From Siphonodentalium dalli (lineage: Eukaryota; Mollusca; Scaphopoda; Gadilida; Siphonodentaliidae), in assembly GCA_032622095.1 (NCBI GenBank), contig CP136065.1:41949503-42013502 (forward strand): DNA of 64,000 nucleotides, written 5' to 3'. The translations under genes were made by a program, and so were the position numbers. The notes below the pieces were generated by a model that made no database searches, had not been told where the DNA came from, and worked only from the letters and a program-made list of their open reading frames with translations. This document shows positions 47,303 to 58,639 of this stretch, piece after piece (the first letter of the stretch is position 1; every line of letters begins with the position of its first letter).

Positions 47303-47461
47303 TTAGGTTACAGTGAAGTAATTATTTCCCATAGGCCTCAGTGTTAACATGTAATGGCCTGCAGCCCTGACTATCCACGAATTGTGATAAATGAGTACAT
47401 GGTCACCAGGATTGGCATCTGCGCAAAGTTTCTGCATGAAAAAAATCATATCGTCGAGCAT
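47303..47461 (-). CDS. Small ORF of unknown function, copy 2
   Basis: Same start as the ORF at 46041-46280 (ATG at 47461). It reads 52 residues to a TAA directly after the duplicated block, with one visible replacement (M to R in TLMP/TLRP) and one synonymous change. The reading frame survives in both copies, but the duplication is so young that conservation carries little weight. Confidence 0.25.
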   Translation of the reverse strand: MLDDMIFFMQKLCADANPGDHVLIYHNSWIVRAAGHYMLTLRPMGNNYFTVT

Positions 47462-47666
47462 GGAATGTACCTTTAAATTTGGGATTTATAATCGAGAGTC
47501 AGAATTGCGTGAAAAACATATTGACATTTTTTACCTCACACCAAACAAATTAAATCTAGGAACCACGTGCTTTACAATGTGCCAATGTTTTGTTTGGAGT
47601 CTGAAATTTCAAGAGGAGTGATTACATGTATTTTATATGTTTAAATATAGAAACTACTATTAACCA
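47306..47666 (-). repeat. 360-bp duplication, copy 2
   Basis: Partner of 46125-46484, offset by 1181 bp. Confidence 0.95.
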
Positions 47667-48565
47667 ACCAGAGCCTAGAATTTTTTTAATTCTCTCCTGC
47701 ATCTTGGTCCAAAATCTGTTGGAGGGCGCTACCAATCGAATTACTCACTGTAACCTAATGCATTGGAATTGGTCTGCATATTGGCCATAGTATGCTAGTT
47801 TTTTGGTTTTAGCAGCTTGACTGAAAGATTCATTTTTTTATTGAAGTTATAATCTCATAACACATACATGAATACATTGGTATAGAATTATGTTGAGACA
47901 ATTTTTGTGTAGAAACAAACCATTGAAAGTTCGATCACGTGACATCAGTTACTTATTCCTTATTCAATTGAAAACATTCTGGTCCGATTTTCACTGAATA
48001 AACGGCACTGTATACGAATAATTAAGATACCTCCCGAAAAATGTACCACCAACCCACTGGGGTTCTATACCCTACGACTCATGTAATAATGTCGTTATTA
48101 CAATTTGCGTATCGTGGGGGGGGACTACCAAATGTTCAACGGTTCGGGAAAGTAGCTGTAGGATATCGCAGAAAGAGCAAATACCCAACTGGATTATAAA
48201 CCTTCCATTCAGGGTTACAAGCCGAAAAAAATAGGGTCGTTAGGTAGGGTTTTTTTTCTTCTTTTTTTATTATTTTGTTTACTTTGACATATTCTTATTA
48301 CATTTCATGTGCGTATTTTACTCTGCAAGATTGACATAAAACTACATTTGATTATTTTTGTATAAATTTTAATATTACATAATACTTTTACTTAGAAATT
48401 AACCTATTCTGAGATGCTTAAATGTGTTTTTTTTTTTTTTTTATTAAATAATTGGTGAAAAATTAAATAGATTTTCTTGAAAACCATGAACAAATCTTTA
48501 GGGTATGGGGTTTTAAATAGGGTCGGTAGGGAAACCAAACCACAAATATTTTTTATTTGGCCTTA
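47667..48565. other. Intergenic or intronic DNA
   Basis: Two TAGGGTCGKTAGG phrases (about 48233 and 48520) flank a poly-T-rich stretch, suggesting a small dispersed element. No gene. Confidence 0.4.
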
Positions 48566-48729
48566 ACGCGGTCATAAAAGTTACATACTGCAACAATGAG
48601 ACATCCGCGATGATACATTCCCGAAAATCCGAAATGTGTTGTCCTGCGAGATATTCCCATCGTCATAGCTCCATTGACACGGCCAGATCAGCCTTACTAC
48701 AATTTCCTAAAATAACTCGCATCGCATGA
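48566..48729 (-). repeat. Dispersed repeat, copy in - orientation
   Basis: Reverse-complement copy of 24037-24195. It is followed at 48730-48795 by a partial tandem re-copy (CCCGAAATCTGTTGTCCTGC, GATATTCCCATCG). Confidence 0.85.
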
Positions 48730-48969
48730 AACCCGAAATCTGTTGTCCTGCGAGATATTCCCATCGCCCCATTGCCATGGCCAGATCAGCGTAGCAGACT
48801 AGCAGTAAACACACATATATAGTATAGGGCCTAATAAACGTGACACATGATTAGCGGCGGCCATATGCATTGACATGGGTATTCAGATCCATGGGCACGT
48901 CAGATATAATGCAGCTGGGTCAAAGAGCATTTAATTGCACTTTATTTTGTTCTGTATAAATTATTATGT

Positions 48970-48979
48970 GTTGTTGTTT

Positions 48980-49031
<52 letters not shown>
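48970..49031. repeat. (GTT)n microsatellite
   Basis: About 20 GTT units. Confidence 0.97.
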
Positions 49032-50251
49032 AACTAGGGGGTTGGAAGACTGATGGCACCTTTAACCACACTCGCGGTATCCGTTTTTCATCAGATGAAT
49101 CATGATTTGGTCCCATTGGATTAATTTAGAAAAGTATGTCGTTATCATAATTATTAATTATTTCGGGGGAGAGGTAACTAAAATCAAATACCTCGCGAAC
49201 GGTTGAAAATTTCTTTCAATTTTGTTCTTCATTTACATTATCAATTTCGTGAACATTATATATTTCTCCTACTAAAATATTTGGGTTCAACTTGTAACCA
49301 CTTGCGGTATTTCATGTGGTTTTATTGTGGTTTCATGAGTGGTGAAAAATTGCTGCTCTCATATACTATAAGTATATTCTATATTTAAAGGTACTCATTC
49401 CGATCCGATTGTCCCCATATAATCAGATCTCAACAACAACAACATTTTCTGAAAGCCGCTTCAGTTATCAGAATCGATTAATTGCCCAAAAATAATGCTA
49501 ACCACAGTCAACTATAGTATAAAATTGCCCAAAACGTGTTATTTATCACATTTTGTTAAACGAAATATGGCCGGATTTTTAAATTTCTAATATCCAAAGC
49601 ACTTGATTTTAGAGTTATACATCTTCATCCGCAATTTAGTCCGAGACCGTCGCCTTGACGAATTTTGTTCAGACCACTAATAAATACATATCTCGAGAAA
49701 TAACAAATTTCAAAAATCGATATCTGAACACTCTGAGCTTCGTTTGGTGGGTTCCTCGACTAGAATCAAATATTGTTTACCCACGAAGCCAAATGAATAG
49801 TAATTTGGGAGCGTTAATTCGGATTATGCATCTTTAACATGCAGATTGGCTCTAGTCTCTTATGTTTTACAACAAACTGCCATCTTTACCCCAAGTTCTT
49901 CGAAATGGACCCCCCCCCCCCCCCCCCCCCGCCCACAACTTAAGTAATATTTTTTCAAATGTTGGAAATGTTATGCCTGATATAACATCAGTGCGAAATG
50001 TTAGACCCAAACTTTATAATTCTAATTTCTAATTCAATTCAATTTATTTTCTATAATCATCAAATGTAGATATATGAGGGTGATTTGATTACAAATTAAA
50101 TAATACAATGTATAAGGGGGTTGTGTATGGGGACATTGGATAATTTATGTATGTGATCATGAGTTTATGGTGCTACCTCAGAACGCAGCTATAGCAATAT
50201 CAAAAATTATATTGATGTCGGAGTCATTCTTTATGAAGATTTGGTACATTT
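49032..50251. other. Intergenic DNA with a possible LINE tail
   Basis: A poly-C tract of over 20 nt lies at 49908-49930. Near 50028-50050, AATTCAATTCAATTTATTTT resembles the reverse complement of an AATTGAATTG-type LINE 3' end. No gene. Confidence 0.4.
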
Positions 50252-50383
50252 AAGAAATAAATACACTGCGTGTATAGTAGAATTTGACCACAAAGAAACT
50301 GATTGTAGGACGACGCGAAGCGGAGTCCTACAATCAGTTTCTGTGGTCAAATTCAGTGTATTTGCGCAGTGTATTTATTTCTT
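50252..50383. repeat. Foldback repeat with the same GCGAAGC-capped core
   Basis: The outer arms AAGAAATAAATACACTGCG / CGCAGTGTATTTATTTCTT and inner arms GAATTTGACCACA..., AAACTGATTGTAGGAC / GTCCTACAATCAGTTT close around the loop GACGCGAAGCGGA (core 50310-50326). The arm sequence has no resemblance to the foldback at 28216-28360. Confidence 0.92.
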
Positions 50384-52927
50384 TTGTAATTCGACTGTAT
50401 GTTTTGGTCGAAACTCTTAATGACATACGTTCAACCTGCTATGTAATAGCCCAATTTCTAGCTCTGCGTGGTATGATTTTCCATCAAACAGTTCTGCTGT
50501 TAGAACTGTAACGTCAAACATCACTATTGAACGGCGACCCCTTTTCATTGCCTTTTTGGCAACAAAAAATTCCATTAAGAATTATGTTTGTTCTATCTTA
50601 AATAAAATTCAGTATATTACAGTAGGTAGTCATTATATGTCTCTTTCTTCAGTCTTTAGCATGACATTAACCAATGCTCGTGTTGTTTGACTTCTGAAAG
50701 TTTGAGGCGTTGGCAGCATTTCACTGATTGTACCACATTTTTTTGTGGTACAATTCAGAATATCTAGAATTGTACCACAAAACGACGGTCGTGTCTCCAT
50801 GGGAATACACGATTCTGACCAATCAGGATGAACCTTGTATGTAGGTTTAGGCAAGGTCGTATTACAAATATAAATAACATGTATATTGTATATAAATAAT
50901 TTTATGAATGGAGTCATAAATTAATTTTCACTATAATTACCATGTTGTTTGGATCGTTAATATGGTACACGAATGTATTTTACACTAATCCATAGCTCAA
51001 ATTCATTCATTTGTTACATATATTCTGTTCAGTATAAAAGGAGATGGTCCAAAAAATGACCGAATTCAGAATTCATTTTGGTGGGAAATGTATTGTTTTT
51101 GACCGAATATATTACTAGTTCCCACGCGGGTGTAGGGGTATAGTAAAATATGTTTTACACCGCGTTTGTTACAATAAACAACCCATCCCCAATCCCACCA
51201 GAATCTCAGCATATACCCCCACGCGTTGTGCTCATCAGCGTGGACAATTATTTCAATCAGTCTACGTAGCGGACTTAGATGCAAAACATGGATATATATT
51301 AGATATATCTGCATCTCATATCAAGCTAGTCGCTCCTGGTGTGCGTCGCCTCCAACATTGCATCTCAGCCAACACAATTGCGACAAAATAAAAATAATAT
51401 CAACAAAATAAGCATTGATTTTCTTATATGTAGGTCACTGAATGTCATGACTGATGCAGCTTTACTTTTCTTTTGGAATTGGTAATTTAGAAGAGTTATC
51501 ATTAATCCAAATCTTCTTTTCATATTTTGCACCAAACATGTCCCAAAACATCCAGAGTTTGGATGTCAATTGTAAACATCTGAGAGGTCAATGTTTCATG
51601 TTTGTCGTCCAATACGTCTAATTATACAAATGGAACTTATTAATGTTTTCTAGATTACCTGTTCCTTAGTGTAAGTAATTTTACACTAGTCATGTCCTTC
51701 GCCGCACGTGGCTATATTCACACGTAAGAGAACCAACAACCCTTTCCTCAGAGTCCATGCATCCTGGCATAATCTGGTTGCATACCTGTACTTAATATTC
51801 CAATATAGAATATCAGCTTTAACGTTGTTTCATATGGAGATGGTTGACTTAACTGTGACATAATTCCACTGTACATAGAAATCACGACTCTATCCCCCCC
51901 AGTGATCATGTGACAAAATTGCCCTGGAACATGAGTCAGATTACCCTCTCTTCGCCTGGATCACAAATTTATATATACTTATCAGAAATCTAGCTATAGA
52001 ATCTATACTGCTGGGTCGATTATGGCCGTCTAAAGCAAAATGCACCAGCGCGAAGATCAACCGCTATGCCTCTATTAAAGTCAAGGCTATCTATTATGTA
52101 ATTCAATGTCATTTCTCATCGAGCGCTGCCGAATATAATGTACCTCTTATAATAAGTAAATCTGAGCGCTGCCAAAAGCCTCGAATGGACATTTGTCAGA
52201 TTCCATTTTCAACTCATCGCGAAACAACACGTGTTTCTCCCCCAGCGGAAACCATTAGATACCACAAATTATAAACTATTAGAAATACATCAAGAGAAGT
52301 AATTTTGGCGTCGATGTAAGATGTGCGCCGGAGAGGCCGCTTAAAACCTTTAATGTTTCTTCGTGTATTATAGGATTTCGCGAGTGCATGTGTCAGATGT
52401 ACTTATATATTACTGAAACTTTTTAATCAAGCATGGGCCATACTTCAGTGTTCATCCCGAACTTTCCTACCTCAAATCCGTTTGTTCTGCAACAAATACC
52501 ATCCTCCTACATGCACGGGATTGGGAGAGGCCGCCATTACAGTTTCGGACCATTTTACTTTCGGACTAATTTTATTTTAAACTGTTATCACCTTCTATTT
52601 TTAACCGTTTCTACGTGTGGCAACTGGTGCCGTTGATGGATATCTCGTGGAGATGCGTGACTGCTTTCCTGGGTGGGCTTGTTCCTGTCTGTGGGAATGT
52701 GTTTTCTGATGTAATTTGGAATTAAATATGTAAATCCAAATTGGACATTCCAGTCAACGTATGTTTATGAAGAGGCCGGGTAGTCAGGCCATGCAGTGTT
52801 CAAACCTTATTTATTATGTGTGCATACTTACATGCACAAACATTTGTAACTCAATGCGTTCGTTCTACAGTGTGACTGGCTTCTCTGGAAAGCATCGGTA
52901 CCTCATTGTGTAGCCCATCAGTCCGTG
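50384..52927. other. Intergenic DNA, no gene recognised
   Basis: A small hairpin (ATTGTACCACA / TGTGGTACAAT) with a third copy of the stem sequence lies at about 50728-50780. ORFs up to 94 codons show no domain. Confidence 0.4.
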
Positions 52928-53876
52928 TGTTGTTCTAGTCCAAGTCTTCTTGTACTAAACCAGCTAAGATATTGGTATGGCGAGATGCTGGTGTTTAGTC
53001 CAAGTCCGCCTGCATAGGCTTCTTATAACACGACTTACGCCCAGGATCTGTGGCGGGAATTTGTGGTGTATTTTACTCGATTTACCTAGCAAATCAATAC
53101 ATGATGCTATATACATCGGAAAGAGTGACATCTTGTGGTCATAATGGTGTATAATAATCTAACTTTCATGTTAAATTACGCATAGAATATTCCGGTTGAT
53201 TGTCACTGACATCGCTGTTTTTATATTTTGTTTACGTTTTAACTTAAACCCGAAGAGTTACGGAGAACCTCGGCATTGTCCGCAGTTTGTTTTGGGCGAG
53301 ACGAATTTATATACAAACAAAATGGCAGTCCCCGTATTATTCTAATGCTTGTTGTGTTTACACTGTTTTAAACTGTCAGATGGTTGTAATTCCCGTAATT
53401 TATTTAATGTATTACATTTATATCTTCAATATTTACTTAATATATGTATTTATATATTCATTGACACGTATAATTACGATTACAATGGAGAATTCATCGT
53501 GATTGGTTGATCGAAAATCTACGGAATATTTTCACCGGAAAATGCCGAACGCAGTTCGCGAGGTCAACTGAGTTCGCATACTTTAAAAAAATTGTAAACA
53601 TTGCGGCAAATGTCTCTTTTCACATTTAATTACCGCTTTCAATTCACAACTGATGTGGGTTTCTGATCAAATAGCATGTCTTCTGATGAAAATATCCGTT
53701 TATTGTCGCAATTGTGATATTTTATTTCATATAATAGTGGTTTTATTTGAGCGGGTCACTAACGCTTAAGTCGTGTTATAAGAAGCCTATGCAGGCGGGC
53801 TTGGACTAAACACCAGCATCTCGCCATACCAATATCTTAGCTGGTTTAGTACAAGAAGACTTGGACTAGTGTTGTT
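52928..53876. mobile_element. MITE with 110-bp TIRs and target-site duplication
   Basis: TIRs 52935-53038 and 53770-53869 are about 97 percent identical reverse complements, starting CTAGTCCAAGTCTTCTTGTA and including GATATTGGTATGGCGAGATG. They are directly flanked by TGTTGTT on both sides (52928-52934 and 53870-53876), a 7-bp (possibly 8-bp, GTGTTGTT) target-site duplication. The interior of about 730 bp is AT-rich without a transposase. An 8-bp duplication would fit hAT-type insertion, but the superfamily is not established. Confidence 0.92.
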
Positions 53877-54473
53877 CAAGTTATAGAATAATATCCAGAA
53901 CTCAACAGTAACTCTTTCGGAACCTCGGATGATAATTTTGCGTTGTTTGCACCAGTTGAGCAAATTCCAAGTGATATTAACTGTATTTTATCTTGATGTA
54001 TAATTGATTCAGTCATTCCACTTGTTTTTTTTACCCCGATTGACGGGGGTGCACCGTAAAATCACCCGCGAAATCTCAATAAAAACATAGCCATATGCCT
54101 CGCGATCTACTTCAAATTAACCCTTTCATTACCAAATTGATTTCCCCATTTGTTAATGGAAAGATACATTGAAATGGCCTATTTCATATCGAGGGATGAT
54201 CAGAAAATATAATCAGACGACAGACACATGAAAGGATCATACAAGTAAGAGCAGCAGGATTCATATTCATTGGTGAAAAAATATTCTGATAATTCATTCA
54301 ACAAACAGCCTTTGGTGGAACTTTTTAGCTGAATATTTCCTAATGGAACTACTCGTCGATGAACGTTTAGTAAAGAAAGGTTTAAGACTTTACTATAACC
54401 TGCCATTTCAATGACGAATCTTCCCATTTCAACAATGGTTAATTATATTTTGCTTTTATTTTTCAGAAAAGTC
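53877..54473. other. Intergenic and intron sequence before the TRIM-like exon
   Basis: Ends with the pyrimidine-rich acceptor TTTTATTTTTCAG at 54453-54466, so an upstream exon (probably 5' UTR) exists somewhere before it. Confidence 0.5.
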
Positions 54474-55091
54474 ATGTCAGCTGCTGCATTCTGTGAGCTC
54501 GACTCCCGACCATTTGATTCGTTTTGCGGCACCCACTTGATACCATGCTGTGCATCGTGCCATGCAGTCGCATATCCCGAATGTAAACTCGAAGACTTGA
54601 CGAAGGCGACAGCAAAACTGGAAGCGGATGTCCAACAATACGAATCGTGTCTTGATAAGTTAATTTCAAAAGCAAAAGAGATGCGGGAATCTGTTCCCGG
54701 TTGGCTAACCAAACAGGACGGAAGAGAAGATGCTATGATAGCTAATGTGAAGAATTTATTTCTTGAAATTCGCAGGATCGTTGATGATTGCGAGAATAAT
54801 GCGCTTGATCGTGTGGGAGAGACCATGTCAAAGCATAGACTGGCGGCAAGGAGTGTGGATAAAGTAATCAAAGTTTTGTCCGAACTGAAGCCAGAACAAC
54901 ACGCATCGTCACCAAGGCCAGGACAAGAGGTGGAATCATGTTCCAGCGAAGGGTCAGCTATAAATGTAGATGAAGTTCCTGTCCATAAAGTATCAACTGC
55001 AAAAAGGGCTAAAATTCTAAACAAGCGTTCAATCAAGCTCCATCAGGCGATAGCCAAGTCAGAAAGTCTTATGAAAACGTATTACCGATAG
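54474..55091 (+). CDS. TRIM-like protein, B-box and coiled-coil part
   Basis: Starts at ATG 54474, seven bases after an acceptor TTATTTTTCAG. Residues 17-37 read FCGTHLIPCCASCHAVAYPEC, a B-box type 2 zinc-binding segment (CxxH...CxxC...C). It is followed by a long predicted coiled coil (about residues 38-130: LTKATAKLEADVQQY, LDKLISKAKEMRESV) and a low-complexity linker. B-box/coiled-coil/NHL proteins are expanded in molluscs and act in ubiquitin signalling or RNA control, but no RING domain is seen here. The frame ends at TAG 55089-55091. The continuation lies in another frame (next feature), so the gene has a one-base frame change between 55013 and 55091. Confidence 0.8.
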   Translation: MSAAAFCELDSRPFDSFCGTHLIPCCASCHAVAYPECKLEDLTKATAKLEADVQQYESCLDKLISKAKEMRESVPGWLTKQDGREDAMIANVKNLFLEIRRIVDDCENNALDRVGETMSKHRLAARSVDKVIKVLSELKPEQHASSPRPGQEVESCSSEGSAINVDEVPVHKVSTAKRAKILNKRSIKLHQAIAKSESLMKTYYR

Positions 55092-55942
55092 ATTACGAGA
55101 CCGTCATCAATGAAGGAGTTTTAGATTCTGTGCAGAATATTTTAAAGGATTCTTCTAATATCAGTATTTGTCAGAACTCAATCACGATCAGTCAGTTAGT
55201 AAAGGAATTCGACATTTCCTGCGGAGGATCTTGCTCGGTCATGACGTTCCTCAACCAGAGTCCGGAGTCGGACATGATTGTTGCATCCCACTCTCGGAAC
55301 ACACTCAGTATGGTATCTGAAAACGGTAAAACCACCAAGTCTATCGCCCTCGCCATCAATGGCCGACCGATGGGTATTTGTCTTCTGGATAATCTCATCT
55401 ACATAACGCATTCGAATCAAGAAAAGATATCGGTGTATCAAACCTCAGCTCTCTGTCACCAAACATCGTTTCGTGTATCCGGAGGGTGTACAGGTATCGG
55501 ATCCGTCGGCGACAGATTAGTCGTTGCATGTCAGAAGGATTGTTGCGTGCGCTCGCTAACAACGAGTGGTGACGTCATTGCTCAGTCGTCACACGCCTTC
55601 AAGTATCCATGGGGCGTGGCTGTATCTCCGGAGGTCGACGCCGTGTTTGTGACGGATAGTTTATCAAATCAGGTGGTAGCGTTGTCCGCGGATCTCGCGA
55701 CACATCTCAGAACGATATCGTGTGGCGGGTCTCTTCCAGAGGGTGTGTGTTTGTTTGGTGGCAACATTTACGTCTGCAACCACAACAGTAACAAAGTGAT
55801 GGAACTGAGTCGCGATGGACAACATAGTCGCTCAGTAATACCAGTAAACGATCCTGTCGGAATATGTGTCAACCCTGCCAGGATGTGCTTCATGGTTTCA
55901 AATTTAAAGAATAATATCACATCATACGTGGGTCAGCAGTAA
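55013..55942 (+). CDS. TRIM-like protein, NHL-type beta-propeller part
   Basis: Open from 55013 to TAA at 55942 in a different frame from the B-box part. After a linker (YENVLPIDYETVINEGVLDS) come repeated propeller-like strands: GRPMGICLLDNLIYITHSN, GIGSVGDRLVVAC, YPWGVAVSPEVDAVFVTDS, LPEGVCLFGGNIYVCNHNSN and DPVGICVNPA. The P-x-G-(I/V)-x-(V/C) beginnings and (V/Y)xVxD/CNxxxN-(K/Q)-V ends match NHL repeats, five or six of which would form a propeller that binds RNA or protein. There is no good ATG at its start, so it is best read as the C-terminal half of the preceding ORF, separated by an indel (mutation or assembly error). Confidence 0.78.
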   Translation, partial: NSKQAFNQAPSGDSQVRKSYENVLPIDYETVINEGVLDSVQNILKDSSNISICQNSITISQLVKEFDISCGGSCSVMTFLNQSPESDMIVASHSRNTLSMVSENGKTTKSIALAINGRPMGICLLDNLIYITHSNQEKISVYQTSALCHQTSFRVSGGCTGIGSVGDRLVVACQKDCCVRSLTTSGDVIAQSSHAFKYPWGVAVSPEVDAVFVTDSLSNQVVALSADLATHLRTISCGGSLPEGVCLFGGNIYVCNHNSNKVMELSRDGQHSRSVIPVNDPVGICVNPARMCFMVSNLKNNITSYVGQQ

Positions 55943-56378
55943 ATTGTCAGAACATCGCGGTATGTGGGGACGATTTCTACCTGAATCAAGACTGACACGT
56001 CGTCGGTTTGCAACAAGTATAGTCAGCATGTCTCTATTACTTCATTATCATATATACTACATATAGGTCCGCTCCAAAATGTATAGAGAAATTCACCGCA
56101 TATGTTATGCGCACTACACTGCTTTAATCGGCTTAGACAGGTTTTTGTTATTATTATTACACTCCTAGATATGCGATTTCCATTGAAAACGCTGTTAATT
56201 AAAAATAGTAATGTCACTAGTGAATTATGTCATTTCCCGTGACGTCATTGACGTTACGTCGCTTATTGATCTAGATTGAATTTTCGATGGTTGATATTTA
56301 TCCACATCGGGACTTTCATGCATTAATTCTGTGTGTTTTAATCATATTTGGCGAACCAAATTGATGCAGAAGTGTAAC
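55943..56378. other. 3' flank of the TRIM-like gene
   Basis: No canonical AATAAA close to the stop codon. Nothing else recognised. Confidence 0.4.
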
Positions 56379-56500
56379 ATATAGAGTAACCAATTAGTTC
56401 CGAGAATTACGTTTATTAATTCACTCGCACTCCTTTCTTACCGACGTCTCTCGTGAATTATTTTACGTAATTATCGGAACCAATTGATTACTCTCTATAT
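56379..56500. repeat. Foldback repeat, 122 bp
   Basis: Arms ATATAGAGTAACCAATTAGTTCCG / CGGAACCAATTGATTACTCTCTATAT-type, continuing into AATTACGT / ACGTAATT and AATTCAC / GTGAATT, around a loop of about 28 nt. Confidence 0.88.
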
Positions 56501-57890
56501 TATGAATTGTATTGTTGGCATATTACCTTTATTTGTGTTTATGCAAAAAAATGGAGCATGTTCCATTTTATTCGGACGGACAGGAGCAACGTATACGAAA
56601 TTGTTAAAAAGGCTCGTGGTTAAAACCACAATTCCACTCGTGGTGAAAATTTGGTGCTCTCGGCTACTATGGGTGTATTTTATTTATGCCATAATAATTA
56701 TTTATTTTATTTTTGCGCGAAATCAACTACTCCGCTACGAGAGAGACACACACGACGCTATTAGGAATGCTACATTTGATTGAAATGCAAGCAATTTTCA
56801 TCATATCTAATTGATATCATGACAATCTCCAATTTTAAATGAATATAACATAAGAACTATTTTGCTAACTACGGTGTAGTTCTACTATTGGTATAAACGT
56901 TTAACACACGAAATCACGTTTGAAAGTTTACGCCCACGTAGAAATTTATACTAACAGTAAGACGTTGTATACCCACAGTAGGGTGTAAAGATGAAATTTA
57001 CAAAATAGGTGTTATACGCACAATAGAATAGGCAATTATGGTATAAATGGCCCTTCAGAATGTGCTTCGTTATAATATATAGTCGCAATGACTCTACTCT
57101 ATCATACATGGGTCAGCTGCAGAATGTGTGAAGAACATAATGCGCGTGTAATGGCAGCCTGATACACTGCTGGGTGGATACATCATGAGGGTAACCGAAT
57201 TATATTATTTCCAAGAACGAGAGAACAGGGACGTTGCGACAGGGGGTTGAGTTATCTCACCTCTTCCATCTTTGGCCAAACTTTTCAACATTTATAAATT
57301 TCAAGTCTGACACATTAGTTGGAAATATCAGACCGAAACTAAGTTGTTTGTTTTCTGATCTACTATATAATTTGAGACTTCCGTATATATATGTGTGTGT
57401 ATATGTGGGTACTTCATGGAATCGAAAACGCGTGTACAGATTGAGCTCAAATTTCGTATGTAAGTGTAAAATCTCACCGACACGACCGTGGTCGCGTTTT
57501 GGAGAAGCTCAGAGCACCCTTTATCCACTCCCAAATCACCGCAATGGCACGGCGTGGGTTAATCAAGTGATTATTTAATGAGCGTTTGTTTTTTGACGCA
57601 TCGTTATATAGCCCTATGTCTATTACATTCCCAGCTAGCAGTCTACATATAGACTATAAGACTTAAGGCCATATATTTAACTTTACTATTGAAAGTTGCA
57701 GGTGGGCTGGTTGGGGTGCAGAATAAGAAAGGTTGTATACATTACAATGTTCTCTTCTCTCTCAAAATAACACACTGCACGATACAATACATCGATGATG
57801 ATGAATCACATGCGACATGTAATATATGATAACGTCTATGGATCCGAAGAATATCATGTTGAATAACCTACATGTGAAGTCTGGAAACTA
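56501..57890. other. Intergenic DNA, no gene recognised
   Basis: ORFs of up to 114 codons (56484-56783 and 57234-57578) lack any domain. Confidence 0.4.
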
Positions 57891-58199
57891 CTAGACCCTA
57901 GAAAGATAGATGATACCTAATCTAGAATGTGTATATACTATATAATATAGAACTAGGGTATGAATATATAAAAGAGTAGAAATACCATTAACGCTCCAAC
58001 ATGGAGACTTCCAACAATTATAACTATTTACAGCACCGTGATAACAAAGGGATTTATCCAGGTAAATGGACCATCCATTCCAAACTACTCTAAAATCATC
58101 TTTACAGATGTGGATGGTCACAACTGACTTATAAATATAAATGGATGATAAAACAATACATGTAACAAGACAATACAAACATGACAAGTAAAATGATCA

Positions 58200-58619
58200 G
58201 AGATAATAAATAATATTAGCTTACCAATTCGGAATGATTTGAGTCCGGATGAATATTTATATCCTTTATGATATAACTTTAAGAAGCTTTTACATTGTTT
58301 ATATATATTAAGTATTTATTTATTTAAGTTTAAGTTGGAGATAACCCAACCGCTCCATTGTGTTTATATGAGAAAACTAACTATAGCAATGGCGGCAAAC
58401 GTGAGTGAGAAGTACTCACGGTGGGATTGGGCTAAAGTTAAAAGAGGTAAGGCAGCAGATAGAAATTAAGAGGGAGAGGGTCGCAAAGATTTGCGTGCAG
58501 TGTAGATTAACAAATGATGGTTTAGTAATTATTGTTAAAAAGGTTGTTAATAATAAATATTCCTAATAATTCTGATCTAATAAAATATTGATAATATTAC
58601 ATATTTTACCACCGCCACA
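58200..58619 (-). repeat. 3' LTR (start defined, far end uncertain)
   Basis: On the minus strand the LTR begins TGTGGCGGTGGTAAAATATG immediately after the purine tract. The AATAAATAAATAC near 58315 could serve as its polyadenylation signal. No second LTR is in the window to set the other border, which may extend to about 57.9 kb. Confidence 0.6.
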
Positions 58620-58620
58620 T

Positions 58621-58634
58621 TCTCCCCCCTCTTG
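58621..58634 (-). other. Polypurine tract
   Basis: Minus strand CAAGAGGGGGGAGA directly precedes the LTR TGTGG start, the expected plus-strand DNA priming site of an LTR retroelement. Confidence 0.75.
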
Positions 58635-58639
58635 AGGAA

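Noticed and set aside
54443-55036. 197-aa antisense ORF over the TRIM exon
   Set aside because: Shadow of the coding strand. The plus strand has the B-box and an acceptor site.
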